Positions 14,997-24,077 of a stretch of 64,000 bases of DNA are shown here, piece after piece. Each line of letters opens with the position of its first letter. Within the stretch, counting starts at the first letter, position 1. Where the stretch lies: assembly GCA_022843565.1 (NCBI GenBank), contig JALHNK010000001.1, positions 1 through 64,000 of the forward strand, given 5' to 3'. The notes beneath the pieces were generated by a model. It had not been told where the DNA came from. It was given only the letters and a program-made list of their open reading frames with translations, and did no database searches. The stretch comes from Phycisphaerales bacterium (GTDB lineage Bacteria; Planctomycetota; Phycisphaerae; Phycisphaerales; UBA1924). A program made the translations under genes and the position numbers.

Positions 14997-17915
14997 TCAG
15001 GCAGCGGCGCTCGCGCGGCGGGATCCGGTGCGTGCGTTGAGCCATGCGGCGCAGGTTGAGAGCAGCTTCGTCTTGTCAATGGGCTTGGAGGTGTAGTCGT
15101 CGCAGCCGGCCTCCAGGCACTTGTTGCGGTCCTCCGACATGGCGTTGGCGGTGAGGGCGACGATCGGCAGCACGCTCCCGCGCTCTCGAAGCGTTCGTGC
15201 GAGGGTGTAGCCGTCCATCTCGGGCATCTGCATGTCGGTCAGCAGGAGGTCGAACGGGACGTTGCCAGCGGCGGCGCGTTCGATCATCTCGAGGGCGATG
15301 CGGCCGTTGGCGGCGATCTCGACGGTCGCGCCGGCTTTGCGGAGGTGGAACGAGATGAGGCGCTGGTTGTCCTCGCCATCCTCGGCAATCAGAATGCGGC
15401 CGCGCAGTTCGACTGCGGAGTGATCGGCGGGCTTGATCTGCGTCGCGGCCTCGAGGCTCGTGACCATGGCTGAGCCGGGCACGGGCTCAAGCGGGAGCGC
15501 GACGCGGAAGCAGGAGCCGCGGCCCGGCTCGGTGCGCAGGAGCGTTGTGTCGCCTCCCATCAAGACCGAGAGGCGTCGGCAGATCGTGAGGCCGAGGCCG
15601 GTGCCACCGAACCTCCGGGTCGTGGTGGAGTCGGCCTGGCCGAAAGGCCTGAAGAGCTGGCCAGCTTGCTCGGGGGTCATGCCCGCGCCGGTGTCCTCGA
15701 CATCGATCGTGAGCGTGGGGCGTGCGCCGACGTTGTCGACGCCGGCGGTGACGGTGACCTGACCTTGCTCGGTGAACTTCACGGCGTTGCCGACGAGGTT
15801 CATGAGGATCTGGCGGAGGCGTGTCGGATCACTGATGATGCGCTCGGGCACCGCGGATGCCAGCGATGTGCGGAGCGACAGCTCTTTGCCGACGGCGCGC
15901 GGGCTCATCAGGCTCTGGACCTCACGCAAGACGTCGAGCAGCGGGGTCTCGACGCGCTCGATGGTCATCTTCTCGGCTTCGATCTTCGACAGATCCAGGA
16001 TGTCGTTGATCACCGTCAGCAGGTGTTGGCCGGCGTTCCTGATCGTGTCGACCGCACGGAGCCGCTGCGCCGGCGCGTCCGGGGCGTTGCTTTCATCACG
16101 AAGCAGGTCGGCGAATCCCAGGATCGCCGTCAGCGGAGTTCGGATCTCGTGGCTCATGTTGGCCAGGAACTCGCTCTTGGCCTTGTTCGCTGCTTCAGCG
16201 ATTTGCTTGCTCTGGGCCAGGCGGCGCTGCGACTCGACACGCTCGCTGATGTCGCTCTCGATGGCCATGAATCCTGTGACCGTCCCCTTGTCGTCTCGGA
16301 GGGGGGTGATCTCGACAGCGACCATGTAGCAGCGCCCGTCCTTGGCGTAGTTCGCGAGCTCCGCGGTCGTGGGCGTGCCGGTTGCGATCGCGTGGCGGAG
16401 CTGCTTCACCGCGGCCTGATCGGTGAGCGGCCCCTGAAGCACGTGCCCGGGCTTGCGGCCCTTCACTTCCTCCAGGGTGTACCCGGTGATGCGGGTGAAG
16501 CCGGCGTTCACCCATTCGATGCGGCCGAGCGCGTCGGCGATGACCACGGCGTTGGATGTGCGGCGCGCGATCTCCGCCAGCCTGTCCACCGACGCCTTGG
16601 CGGCCACGAGCTCGGAGGTCATGCCGCGGGCCAGCGCCAGGGCCTGGGCGCGCCCTCGCCCGAGCGTCCAGACGATCGCGGCGAGCAGCACGCTGAGCGC
16701 TGAGCCGCCGACGCCGATGATGGCGGATACGGTGTGATCGAGACTGGCGTGGAACTTCGGCGTGCTGCTGGTGACAATCGTCCAGGTGTTGCCCCCGACC
16801 TCGATCGGTGTCGCGCGACGGAAGAGCCGCCCGACGTAGGACGATTCGTCGATCGGGCCGCTGGTGCCGGAGAGATGCTTGTCGAAGTCAAAGAGTTTGT
16901 TCGCGGCGGTCGTCTGCTCACCCTGGAAGATCTCAAAGTCGAGATCGCCTTCGGCCGCTCTGGCAACGCCCGCCAGTGCATCTTCGAGAACGATCGGCGA
17001 ATAGACCACGCCGACCAAAGCGGCCAGTCGCTCGTCGGGTGATTCGGGAGCGGCACCCTTTCTGTACACCGGCATGAAGTAGTTGAAGCCCCTGCGATCC
17101 TTGCCATCCTGCCAGAGCGTTGTTTGCCCGGAGATCACGGTCTGCCCCGAGCGCACCGCTCGCTCGATCGCCTCACGCCGGACCGGATCCGAGCCGACGT
17201 CGAAGCCCCAGATCGCCGCGTTTCGCGCCTCCGGGAAACAGTGCTTCACGACGTACAGGTCCGGCGGAGTTGGCGCCGCGGGGTCCGCCAGCGGCAGACT
17301 CCACACTGCGAAGTCCGGTGCTCCATCGGCTCGCTCGGCGGCGATGAACGCATCGAGCTTTGACCGCTGGACGCGCTGGATGAGCCCGAAGCCGATCGCG
17401 CCCGGAAACTCCACGGGCATATCGCGCGACATGACGTACCGACGGAACTCGTCACGCTCAACGGACTGGCTCGCGGCGTACACGCCTCTCGCACCGGCCA
17501 TGCCGAATCGTGGGTGCGTGATGCGACGTTGCGCGTCACCCACCAGACGCTCGGAGACCCGCTCGAAGCGTGCCTGGGCCTCGTCCTGGACTGTGCGACT
17601 CGTGGCGATCACCGCCATCGCTGTTGCGACCAAGCCGATTGCGAGCACGCCTGCGGTGCCGGCGATCACTCGCCAGCGGTTTGCGGCCGGGCTTGGGTCC
17701 AGCGCTGCCCCGGCGCACCGCATCGCCACGATCAGCCTCCAGATGATCACCGGCCCGGCGACGAATGAGAGGCAGATCGTGCTGACGATCGCAAAGAGCA
17801 GAACGCCCATGTCCGGTGCCAAAACAGACAGCGCGGCCATGACGACCGCCTCGGCCAAGGCGATGGCGACGAGAATCTCGATCAGCACGCGCGGGATGTT
17901 CAGCGGTTGCTTCAT
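14997..17915 (-). CDS. Hybrid sensor histidine kinase (CHASE-PAS-HisKA-HATPase-REC)
   Basis: A 972-residue membrane sensor. Helices near residues 10-60 and 80-105 precede a CHASE-type extracytoplasmic domain (about 110-320; [13 protein letters not shown] and PVYRKG motifs), with a further helix near 390-415. A PAS domain spans about 455-570 ([15 protein letters not shown]). HisKA has the phosphorylatable His in [10 protein letters not shown] near 588. The HATPase has [19 protein letters not shown] and GGTGLGL boxes (about 690-800). A C-terminal receiver follows, with phosphoacceptor Asp in [13 protein letters not shown] near 892 and the Lys switch in SKPID. The start [10 protein letters not shown] at 17915 was preferred over a longer frame. 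CHASE domains often sense small ligands; none can be named here. No separate response regulator lies next to it. Confidence 0.93.
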   Translation of the reverse strand: MKQPLNIPRVLIEILVAIALAEAVVMAALSVLAPDMGVLLFAIVSTICLSFVAGPVIIWRLIVAMRCAGAALDPSPAANRWRVIAGTAGVLAIGLVATAMAVIATSRTVQDEAQARFERVSERLVGDAQRRITHPRFGMAGARGVYAASQSVERDEFRRYVMSRDMPVEFPGAIGFGLIQRVQRSKLDAFIAAERADGAPDFAVWSLPLADPAAPTPPDLYVVKHCFPEARNAAIWGFDVGSDPVRREAIERAVRSGQTVISGQTTLWQDGKDRRGFNYFMPVYRKGAAPESPDERLAALVGVVYSPIVLEDALAGVARAAEGDLDFEIFQGEQTTAANKLFDFDKHLSGTSGPIDESSYVGRLFRRATPIEVGGNTWTIVTSSTPKFHASLDHTVSAIIGVGGSALSVLLAAIVWTLGRGRAQALALARGMTSELVAAKASVDRLAEIARRTSNAVVIADALGRIEWVNAGFTRITGYTLEEVKGRKPGHVLQGPLTDQAAVKQLRHAIATGTPTTAELANYAKDGRCYMVAVEITPLRDDKGTVTGFMAIESDISERVESQRRLAQSKQIAEAANKAKSEFLANMSHEIRTPLTAILGFADLLRDESNAPDAPAQRLRAVDTIRNAGQHLLTVINDILDLSKIEAEKMTIERVETPLLDVLREVQSLMSPRAVGKELSLRTSLASAVPERIISDPTRLRQILMNLVGNAVKFTEQGQVTVTAGVDNVGARPTLTIDVEDTGAGMTPEQAGQLFRPFGQADSTTTRRFGGTGLGLTICRRLSVLMGGDTTLLRTEPGRGSCFRVALPLEPVPGSAMVTSLEAATQIKPADHSAVELRGRILIAEDGEDNQRLISFHLRKAGATVEIAANGRIALEMIERAAAGNVPFDLLLTDMQMPEMDGYTLARTLRERGSVLPIVALTANAMSEDRNKCLEAGCDDYTSKPIDKTKLLSTCAAWLNARTGSRRASAAA

Positions 17916-18315
17916 GAAACAAACAGCGCACAACCCGCCGGAATGGCGGACAATCGCAGTTCTATCGGTTCGGTGGAGGCGGAGGTTCAGTGAGCCTGCA
18001 CTGCGACAATGCTGAAGGTGACGCGCGTCGCGATGAGGCGTTTGGCGCACCCGTGACGCTCATCGAGCGCGACCGCGGCGTCCGTTTGGGGCATTCTGTG
18101 CTGCGTCGCCGTCACTGGGGGCAGAGCCGCGCGCGTGCTCGCGTGGTACTCCGGGTTGGTGTGCCGGTTGTGCGGGCTGTACGGGCTGTGAGGGCCGTGA
18201 GGGCTGTGACCACCCTGACGCCCGCACGGCTTGTGCGGATCGCGCGGGCGGTGCTTTGGTGCTGAGCCCGATGATCGCGAGGGCTTGACGCGAGCGGCCT
18301 CTGGCATACACTTGC
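17916..18315. other. Divergent intergenic region between kinase and ars operon
   Basis: About 400 bp without a convincing gene. It holds a degenerate 9-bp tandem repeat at about 18166-18210 (gtgcgggct, gtacgggct, gtgagggcc, gtgagggct) and the ars promoter near its right end. Frames through the 9-bp repeat give Gly/Pro- or His/Ser-rich peptides and are not taken as genes. Confidence 0.6.
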
Positions 18316-18332
18316 ATGATGACGCAAATACG
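18283..18332 (+). promoter_or_regulatory. ars operon promoter and possible ArsR operator
   Basis: TTGACG (18283-18288), a 16-bp spacer and TACACT (18305-18310) form the promoter. The predicted start of transcription (about 18317) coincides with the arsR start codon, so the mRNA would be almost leaderless. TTGC (about 18310-18313) and GCAA (about 18322-18325) flank 8 bases and form a small inverted repeat. It overlaps the start point and is a plausible ArsR operator. Confidence 0.5.
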
Positions 18333-18705
18333 CAAACATCAACCATCCCTGACGCCGAAGCTCGCCGCGAGGCGGAGCGGCGCGATCGATGTGGTGCTGG
18401 ACCCGGCGTTGTTCAAGGCTCTGGCCGATTCGACGCGGGCGGTGCTCGTCGCGTGCATCGCCAAGTGCGGGCGTGGGTGTTCCGTGGGGGAGGTCGCTGA
18501 GTGTTGCTCGGTGGATGTGTCGGTCGTTTCGCGTCACCTGGCGCTTTTGGCGCGAGCCGGGGTTCTGGAAGTTTCCAAGCAGGGGCGCACGGTGCGCTAC
18601 CAGGTTCGATACACCGATGTGTCGCGGTCGCTGCGGGCACTGGCCGATGCGATCGATGAGTGCGGCCCAACTTCATGTGGAGCGCGCGATGGCGGATGCT
18701 GCTGA
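18316..18705 (+). CDS. arsR: ArsR/SmtB family arsenite-responsive repressor
   Basis: A 129-residue winged-helix repressor. The core runs FKALADSTRAVLVACI, a cysteine-rich turn CIAKCGRGC near residues 50-58, AECCSVDVSVVSRHLALL as the recognition helix (67-84), and the wing GRTVRYQV. Four more cysteines lie in the C-terminal tail (CGPTSCGARDGGCC). These thiols are likely to bind As(III), releasing the operator. Two in-frame ATGs (18316 and 18319) start it. The predicted transcription start lies on top of them. The 3' end overlaps arsC by 17 bases, indicating coupled translation. Confidence 0.92.
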   Translation: MMTQIRKHQPSLTPKLAARRSGAIDVVLDPALFKALADSTRAVLVACIAKCGRGCSVGEVAECCSVDVSVVSRHLALLARAGVLEVSKQGRTVRYQVRYTDVSRSLRALADAIDECGPTSCGARDGGCC

Positions 18706-19135
18706 GCGTTTGCGTGTGTTGTTTCTTTGTACCGGCAACTCGTGCCGCAGCCAGATGGGCGAAGGCTGGGCCCGCGCGCTGCACGCCGGCTCGATCGACG
18801 CCTACTCCGCCGGCACCGACCCGCACGGCATGAACCCGCTGGCGATCCGCGCGATGCGCGAAGCGGGCGTGGACATATCGACGCACAGCTCAAAGCGCGT
18901 CGAGGCGCTCGCGGGGATCGCGTTTGACTACGTGATCACGGTGTGCGATTCGGCGCACGAGGCGTGCCCGGTGTTTCCGGGCAGGACCAAGGTGGTGCAT
19001 TTCGGGTTTGAGGATCCGCCGCGGCTGGCCAGGGGCGCGACGTCTGAAGACGAGGCGATGCCGCACTATCGGCGCGTGCGTGATGAGATTCGGGCGTTCG
19101 TTGAGACCATGCCGGAAACACTGAAAGGACGATGA
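18689..19135 (+). CDS. arsC: Arsenate reductase, thioredoxin-coupled low-molecular-weight phosphatase type
   Basis: A 148-residue enzyme reducing arsenate to arsenite. The P-loop CTGNSCRSQMGEGWA (CX5R) lies near residues 15-29. The resolving cysteines are in CDSAHEACPVFPG near 87-99, the arrangement of the thioredoxin-dependent ArsC family. The ATG at 18689 lies inside the end of arsR. The stop overlaps the arsM start (ATGA). The operon order arsR-arsC-arsM suggests that arsenate is reduced and the product passed directly to methylation. Confidence 0.93.
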   Translation: MADAAERLRVLFLCTGNSCRSQMGEGWARALHAGSIDAYSAGTDPHGMNPLAIRAMREAGVDISTHSSKRVEALAGIAFDYVITVCDSAHEACPVFPGRTKVVHFGFEDPPRLARGATSEDEAMPHYRRVRDEIRAFVETMPETLKGR

Positions 19136-20037
19136 CCATGAAGATCGAGACCAAAGCGTGCTGCGCGGATCCCGCCATGTGCTGCACGCCGGCGGCCGTT
19201 GACGCCGAAGGCGTGCGGGCAAGCGTGCGCGAAGGCTACACGACCATCGCCCGTGGCGGGGCCTGCGGGCCCAGCGCTGCCGGCGGCGGGTGCTGCGGCG
19301 CGACGGCGTTCACGCCCGAGCAACTGGCCAGGGCCATCGGCTACAGCGGCGACGAGCTCGCCTCATCACCCGACAGCGCGAACATGGGGCTCTCCTGCGG
19401 CAACCCCACCGCTCTGGCCTCGCTCCAACCGGGCGAGGTTGTGCTGGACCTCGGCGCCGGCGGCGGCTTTGACTGCTTCATCGCTGGGGCAAAGGTCGGC
19501 GCAACTGGGCGCGTCATCGGCGTGGACATGACCTCGGAGATGCTCACGGCGGCGCGACGCAACACCGCGTCGTATGGCGCACGCACGGGACTCAGCAACG
19601 TCGAGTTCCGCCTCGGCGAGATCGAGGCGCTGCCGGTGGCCGACGCGAGCGTGGATGTCGTGATCTCCAACTGCGTGCTGAATCTCTCGCCGGACAAGGC
19701 GCGGGTGTGGCGAGAGGTCACGCGCGTGCTGAAAAGCGGCGGCCGTGTCGCGGTCTCCGATCTGGCGCTGCTCCGCCCGCTGCCCGATTCGGTGATGACC
19801 GACGTCGCGGCGTTGATCGGCTGCGTCGCCGGGGCGGTGCTGATCGAGCACACGATGGCTGACGCACGCGCGGCGGGGCTGACGGACATCGTGACAACAT
19901 CCAAGCCCGAGTACATCGACGCGATGACCAACTGGGAAGACCCGCTGTACAAGGCGATCATCGCCAAGCTGCCGCCGGGGTCCAAACCGAGCGATTACAT
20001 CACGAGCCTGGATATCTCGGCGCGAAAGGGAAGCTGA
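19132..20037 (+). CDS. arsM: Arsenite S-adenosylmethionine methyltransferase
   Basis: A 301-residue ArsM. It has an N-terminal Cys-rich head (ACCADPAMCC), a YTTIARGGACG segment, then NMGLSCGNPTA. SAM-binding motif I is VLDLGAGGGFDCF near residue 103, and ISNCVLNLSPDK near 180 carries the conserved arsenic-binding Cys. ArsM methylates As(III) to mono-, di- and trimethylated forms that can leave as volatile species. It starts within the arsC stop (19132; a second ATG at 19138 is also possible). No arsB or acr3 efflux gene follows, so methylation may be the main exit route encoded here. Confidence 0.93.
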   Translation: MTMKIETKACCADPAMCCTPAAVDAEGVRASVREGYTTIARGGACGPSAAGGGCCGATAFTPEQLARAIGYSGDELASSPDSANMGLSCGNPTALASLQPGEVVLDLGAGGGFDCFIAGAKVGATGRVIGVDMTSEMLTAARRNTASYGARTGLSNVEFRLGEIEALPVADASVDVVISNCVLNLSPDKARVWREVTRVLKSGGRVAVSDLALLRPLPDSVMTDVAALIGCVAGAVLIEHTMADARAAGLTDIVTTSKPEYIDAMTNWEDPLYKAIIAKLPPGSKPSDYITSLDISARKGS

Positions 20038-20196
20038 CGCGGCACGAGCCGGCTACTCCTGCGAGGTCGGGCCTCGCGTCGGGCTTCTCGGGTGTCTTGC
20101 CTATATTCACCTCTGGTTCCGCCCTGCCGCTTTTGAGTGCGGCGGTGCGGCTTGCTACGACTTTCGCTGGCGTTCCTTTGGGGCTGGAGACTCACG

Positions 20197-21660
20197 ATGC
20201 GCGTTGTCATGCTGGGTTGGGAGTTTCCACCATTTATCTCGGGCGGGCTTGGCACTGCGTGCTATGGGCTGACCAAGGCCCTGGACTCGCGCGGGCATGA
20301 GGTGATGTTTGTGCTGCCGCGGCCGGTGGACAGGTCGGCGGCGAGCCACATCCGCTTGTTGTCGCCCGAGGGGGCGGTCGCGTCTGCGCCAGTTCGAATG
20401 AACGACGGCACACTCGTGCAGACAGGGACCGAGGTCAGCAGCGAGAAGGTGACCGTCGGCGCCACCGGCACGACGATCTTCAAGTCCACCAAGTTTGTCG
20501 GCGTGCCTGCGGGCTTTCAGAGCCCCTATGCGTCTGGCGGTGCGCCGGGGGCGGGCGTCGGGTCGCGAGGCACCACGCGCCCGCGTCTGGTCAAGACTGA
20601 GCTGCCCGACGGCACGTTCCTTGAAACACTCGAAGAAGTGGCGTGGTCTGACGAGCACGAGCAGGAGCTGGAGCACGCAAAGGCGATCTTCAGCATCTCC
20701 GGCGGAAAGTCCGGAGCGCACTATCAGGGCGACCTGATCGGCGAGAGCGAGCGCTATGCGCGACTCGTGGTGGCCTTGGCGCGGAACGAGGAGTTTGACG
20801 TTGTTCACGCGCACGACTGGTTGACGTTCCCCGCCGGGCAGGCGCTGGCGCGCGTGACGGGCAAGCCGCTGATCGTTCACGTCCATAGCACGGACTTTGA
20901 CCGCAGCGGCGACCATGTGAACCAGCGGATCTATGACATCGAGCGCCGCGGCATGATGGCCGCGATGCGGGTGATCGCCGTCAGCGAGCTGACCAAGAGC
21001 ATCTGCGTGCGGCGCTTCGGCGTGCCGGCCAGCAAGGTCGATGTCGTGTACAACGGCATCGATTCGGATCATCAGGCGCCGGCGGGTTCGACGATCTTCA
21101 GCCGCGACAAGATCGTGCTGTTTCTGGGGCGGATCACGATGCAGAAGGGGCCGGAGTATTTCATCGGCGCGGCGCGGCGCGTGCTGGAGAAGGTTCCCGA
21201 GGCGAAGTTCATCATGGCCGGCTCGGGTGACATGGAACTGCGGATGATCGAGCTCGCGGCGGAGTACGGCATCGGGCACAAGGTGCTCTTCACCGGCTTC
21301 CTGCGCGGGGCGGATGTCGAGCGCGTGTACTCGATGGCGGATTGCTACGTCATGCCCAGCGTCAGTGAGCCCTTTGGCATCGCGCCGCTGGAGGCGATGC
21401 GCAACGACGTGCCGGTGATCATCAGCAAGCAGAGCGGCGTGAGCGAAGTGCTGACGCACGCGCTGAAGGTGGACTTCTGGGACATCGACGAGATGGCCAA
21501 CAAGATCGTCGCGGTCTTGCGACACCCGCCGCTGAGCCAGACGCTCCGCGAGCACGGCAACATCGAGATCAAGCGGCTGACGTGGGAGGGCGCAGCAAAG
21601 GCGTGCGAGCGCACGTACGAAGCCGCGGTGAACGGTCAGGCGCGGCTGCTGGGGGTGTGA
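20197..21660 (+). CDS. Glycogen/starch-synthase-like glycosyltransferase (GT4/GT5 type)
   Basis: A 487-residue GT-B glycosyltransferase. The N-terminus MLGWEFPPFISGGLGTACYG carries the GGLG nucleotide-sugar loop typical of glycogen/starch synthase-like proteins. The acceptor-side motif VVHAHDWLTFPAGQAL lies near residue 205. The C-terminal domain has VVYNGID, LFLGRITMQKGPEY and the EX7E motif in SEPFGIAPLEAM (near 389). The start at 20197 follows CTGGAGA with correct spacing. A low-complexity linker lies around residues 90-140. The role is likely glucan or polysaccharide synthesis; a different sugar specificity cannot be excluded. Confidence 0.86.
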   Translation: MRVVMLGWEFPPFISGGLGTACYGLTKALDSRGHEVMFVLPRPVDRSAASHIRLLSPEGAVASAPVRMNDGTLVQTGTEVSSEKVTVGATGTTIFKSTKFVGVPAGFQSPYASGGAPGAGVGSRGTTRPRLVKTELPDGTFLETLEEVAWSDEHEQELEHAKAIFSISGGKSGAHYQGDLIGESERYARLVVALARNEEFDVVHAHDWLTFPAGQALARVTGKPLIVHVHSTDFDRSGDHVNQRIYDIERRGMMAAMRVIAVSELTKSICVRRFGVPASKVDVVYNGIDSDHQAPAGSTIFSRDKIVLFLGRITMQKGPEYFIGAARRVLEKVPEAKFIMAGSGDMELRMIELAAEYGIGHKVLFTGFLRGADVERVYSMADCYVMPSVSEPFGIAPLEAMRNDVPVIISKQSGVSEVLTHALKVDFWDIDEMANKIVAVLRHPPLSQTLREHGNIEIKRLTWEGAAKACERTYEAAVNGQARLLGV

Positions 21661-21663
21661 AGA

Positions 21664-21690
21664 CAGCCGTCAGCTTTCAGCTTTCAGCAG
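21664..21690. repeat. Heptamer repeat tract (AGCTTTC-type)
   Basis: A short degenerate 7-bp-period tract (agccgtc, agctttc, agctttc, agcagaa) begins 4 bp after the glycosyltransferase stop. Confidence 0.65.
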
Positions 21691-21749
21691 AACAGCAGCA
21701 CCGGCGGGCAGGCGGGACGCCTGCCCCACAGGCCTGCCCCGCGGTGGTT

Positions 21750-22094
21750 TCAGTCGCCGCCGACGATCACCGGGCGCTGGCTGGGCGGGAGCTTGTCCCA
21801 CTCGGCCTGTTCCTTTTGGCGCTGGGCGTTGAACGCCTGCACCTGCTTCTGATACTCCGCCTGCTCCTGCGCGGTCTGCGGCTTCACCGGTGGCGCACCG
21901 TCGCCGAAGAGGTTGATCACATTGAACTGGTTCAAGAGCATCACACCGGCGACCAGGAAGCAGACCACGACGATGCCGATCTTCAGGCCATCGCTTCCGG
22001 GGACTGCGCTGCTGGAGGGGCCGCCGGACTTTGCGGGCTTTCCGCCCTTGCCGGTGGGTTTGTCGAAGTTCAGGCCGTCGGTGAGACTGCTCAT
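21750..22094 (-). CDS. Small single-pass membrane protein
   Basis: A 114-residue protein. It has a Gly/Lys/Ser-rich cytoplasmic head (about 1-40), one transmembrane helix near 42-62 (IGIVVVCFLVAGVMLLNQF) and a Gln/Glu/Ala-rich tail (AQEQAEYQKQVQAFNAQRQK) likely to be helical. The ATG at 22094 follows GAAAGGA at proper spacing. It lies 71 bp downstream of the ABC-2 permease gene on the same strand and is probably an accessory subunit or co-transcribed partner. No known family was recognised. Confidence 0.75.
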   Translation of the reverse strand: MSSLTDGLNFDKPTGKGGKPAKSGGPSSSAVPGSDGLKIGIVVVCFLVAGVMLLNQFNVINLFGDGAPPVKPQTAQEQAEYQKQVQAFNAQRQKEQAEWDKLPPSQRPVIVGGD

Positions 22095-22165
22095 ATGCGG
22101 TCCTTTCAGTGCCGAGCCGTTCCGGTGACGGACGATCGGGTTCACGCAGGCAGCGATCCGGGAGG

Positions 22166-23524
22166 TCACCCGACATCGCGCTTCTGGAATAACAATATAG
22201 CGAGTGCCAGGAACAAGACCACCTGTGTCGCGGCGTATGCGAGCAAAAGAGTCAGGTGGTTGGTCGGGATCGTCTGATTCTGGGTCACCGCGTCCAGGAG
22301 CCAGAAGAACTGGAGATTCGGGATGATGCCCCAGGCCCCGAGGGCCGCGATGTTCACCCGCGTCGGGCGATCAAACAGGTAGTCGTCGCGTTGCGGCGGG
22401 CGATCGACGCGGACGCCTTCGCCGCCGATGTTGCGGATGGTGAGCTTCAGATCCGTCGGCTGCCACGACGTCACCACGATCGCGGCGGGCGATCCGATTC
22501 GCAACGCCGCCTCGGAATCGATCGGCCCCGTCGGCGCGACGAAGCCGGGGTGGCTCAGGGCCGAGCCGTTGGGCATCGGGCCGTAGTACAGGGCTTGGCC
22601 CGCGGCGATCTTGCGCTTCGGGCCCGCCCGGAGCGTCAGGGTGTACTCATCGCCAGAGTTCGCGAACGACGCGAATCGCTCTCGCTCGGGAGCCGCGGCT
22701 TTGATGCGGGCCAGTGGCTCGTTGTCGTAGGCGTATTGGCCGACCAGATAGCCGGACATCAAGCCCATGAGCATCATGCCGAAGCAGACCACGATCGTCA
22801 TCACCTGGCCCAAGCGCGTCGACGCGGCGATGGCCACCGCGGCCATGACCAACAGGGCCGCGAGCACCGAGACGCACGCGATGGCCGACTGGGGCTTGAA
22901 GTCCTTGAAGAACGTCTGCACCTCCCACTTTGGGCCGATGAGCATGACCAGGAGGAAGGCGACGACCATCAGCGGCAGCAGCAACAGCGCCGCCGTCTGC
23001 GTGAAGTGCCAGCCGTAGAAAAAGTTCCCCCAGACCGCGACGAGCAGCGAGATCGCAAGCGCCCCCACGGAGAAGACGATGACCGGCATGTCGAGCTCTT
23101 GCGCAGCGTTGGTCAGCACGCCGTGACGGATCGCCAGCCAGACAAAGAGGATCATCTGGATGACCGCGACGATGATCGCCGCCGCGACGCCGAGATACTT
23201 GCCCAGGATCAGCACGGCCCGCGGCACGGGCTTGGAGACCACGGTGAGGACGGTCTTGTTCTCGATCTCGCGACTGACGGCGCTGGTGGCGGTGAAGGCC
23301 CCGAGCAGCGTGCCGCAGAGGAAGACGGTGGCCAGCGAGACATCGAGCAGCAGCTTGTTATCGCCGGAGACCTCGCCGGCTTCGGTCATGCCCATCGAGT
23401 AGCCGGTGGACCAGGTGGTGAGCAGGATCGCGCCGCCGGCGATCATGATGAGGATGAAATAGATGGGTTGGCGCAGGGCCTCGATGAACGTGACGCGCGA
23501 GATGGTGAAGATCTGGCTGAGCAT
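22166..23524 (-). CDS. ABC-2 type transporter permease
   Basis: A 452-residue integral membrane protein. It begins MLSQIFTISRVTFIEALRQP, the usual start of ABC-2 permeases, followed by helices near 20-45, 65-90, 110-135, 150-175, 185-210 and 225-250. A soluble extracytoplasmic domain (about 255-405) and a final helix near 425-445 close it. The EIENKTVLTVVSKPVPR cytoplasmic loop near residue 88 is the coupling segment that contacts the ATPase. No ATPase lies beside it on this strand. The ATPase at 28980 in the divergent operon is the nearest candidate partner. Confidence 0.88.
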   Translation of the reverse strand: MLSQIFTISRVTFIEALRQPIYFILIMIAGGAILLTTWSTGYSMGMTEAGEVSGDNKLLLDVSLATVFLCGTLLGAFTATSAVSREIENKTVLTVVSKPVPRAVLILGKYLGVAAAIIVAVIQMILFVWLAIRHGVLTNAAQELDMPVIVFSVGALAISLLVAVWGNFFYGWHFTQTAALLLLPLMVVAFLLVMLIGPKWEVQTFFKDFKPQSAIACVSVLAALLVMAAVAIAASTRLGQVMTIVVCFGMMLMGLMSGYLVGQYAYDNEPLARIKAAAPERERFASFANSGDEYTLTLRAGPKRKIAAGQALYYGPMPNGSALSHPGFVAPTGPIDSEAALRIGSPAAIVVTSWQPTDLKLTIRNIGGEGVRVDRPPQRDDYLFDRPTRVNIAALGAWGIIPNLQFFWLLDAVTQNQTIPTNHLTLLLAYAATQVVLFLALAILLFQKRDVG

Positions 23525-23815
23525 TGCGGGCCCGGAGCATATCGGCGTCGGCAGCGGATCGCGAGCCGGTCGGGGAGAGTCGGGGCAATGAGAGACTGAT
23601 CGGCTGATACGCCGCGCGCGGGCGAGAAGTTCAAGTCGCGACGAACCGGTCGCATCCTCGTGCGTACAGAGCGGTCCACGCGGGGAGGATCTCCGCGCGC
23701 CGGGAGGTCTCTCGCGCGGCTCATCCACAGACCCTACACCACCACACACTGCCAACCAACCCCCTCACGCTTTGTCTTCCAGTTCCCAAGTCGGCTGAAT
23801 GAAGTAGACATCGCC

Positions 23816-23845
23816 GGATCGGGCGGTGACAATAGAGCCCGATCC
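23816..23845. promoter_or_regulatory. 9-bp inverted repeat, candidate operator
   Basis: GGATCGGGC (23816-23824) and GCCCGATCC (23837-23845) are perfectly complementary around a 12-base centre. The pair lies between the two divergent operons, with no T-run, so an operator or shared regulatory site is more likely than a terminator. Confidence 0.4.
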
Positions 23846-23879
23846 GCGATGAAGGTCTGGAGCGGGAGCGAGAAGCGGT

Positions 23880-23930
23880 CGGGGTACGGGGTACGGGGTA
23901 CGGGGTGCGGGTTGCGGGTTGCGGGTGTGT
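23880..23930. repeat. Heptamer repeat tract (GGGGTAC / GGGTTGC words)
   Basis: Seven-base units ggggtac (three copies), ggggtgc, gggttgc (two copies) and gggtgtg run without interruption. One strand is very G-rich and could form unusual structures. Confidence 0.85.
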
Positions 23931-24077
23931 TCGGGGGGCGGGGGTGCGGCGGCTTCGTTCTGAAGCTCGCTGATTGGTCCGGTGAATCGGGAGAGATACG
24001 CGCCGGGCGGCGGGCGTGTACCCTCGTGTCCTTGATGACTGGCAGGTTCAGGTGAGTTGAAGGTTCGCGGAGCGCGC

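Larger units (their letters stand above)
23525..24077. other. Divergent intergenic region of the SPFH/ABC locus
   Basis: A 553-bp spacer separates the leftward permease and the rightward SPFH operon. It contains an inverted repeat (23816-23845) and a G-rich heptamer tract (23880-23930). No gene is supported. Confidence 0.6.

Noticed and set aside
18112-18346. Gly/Pro/His-rich collagen-like frames
   Set aside because: They result from a 9-bp DNA repeat in the intergenic region and have no start context.
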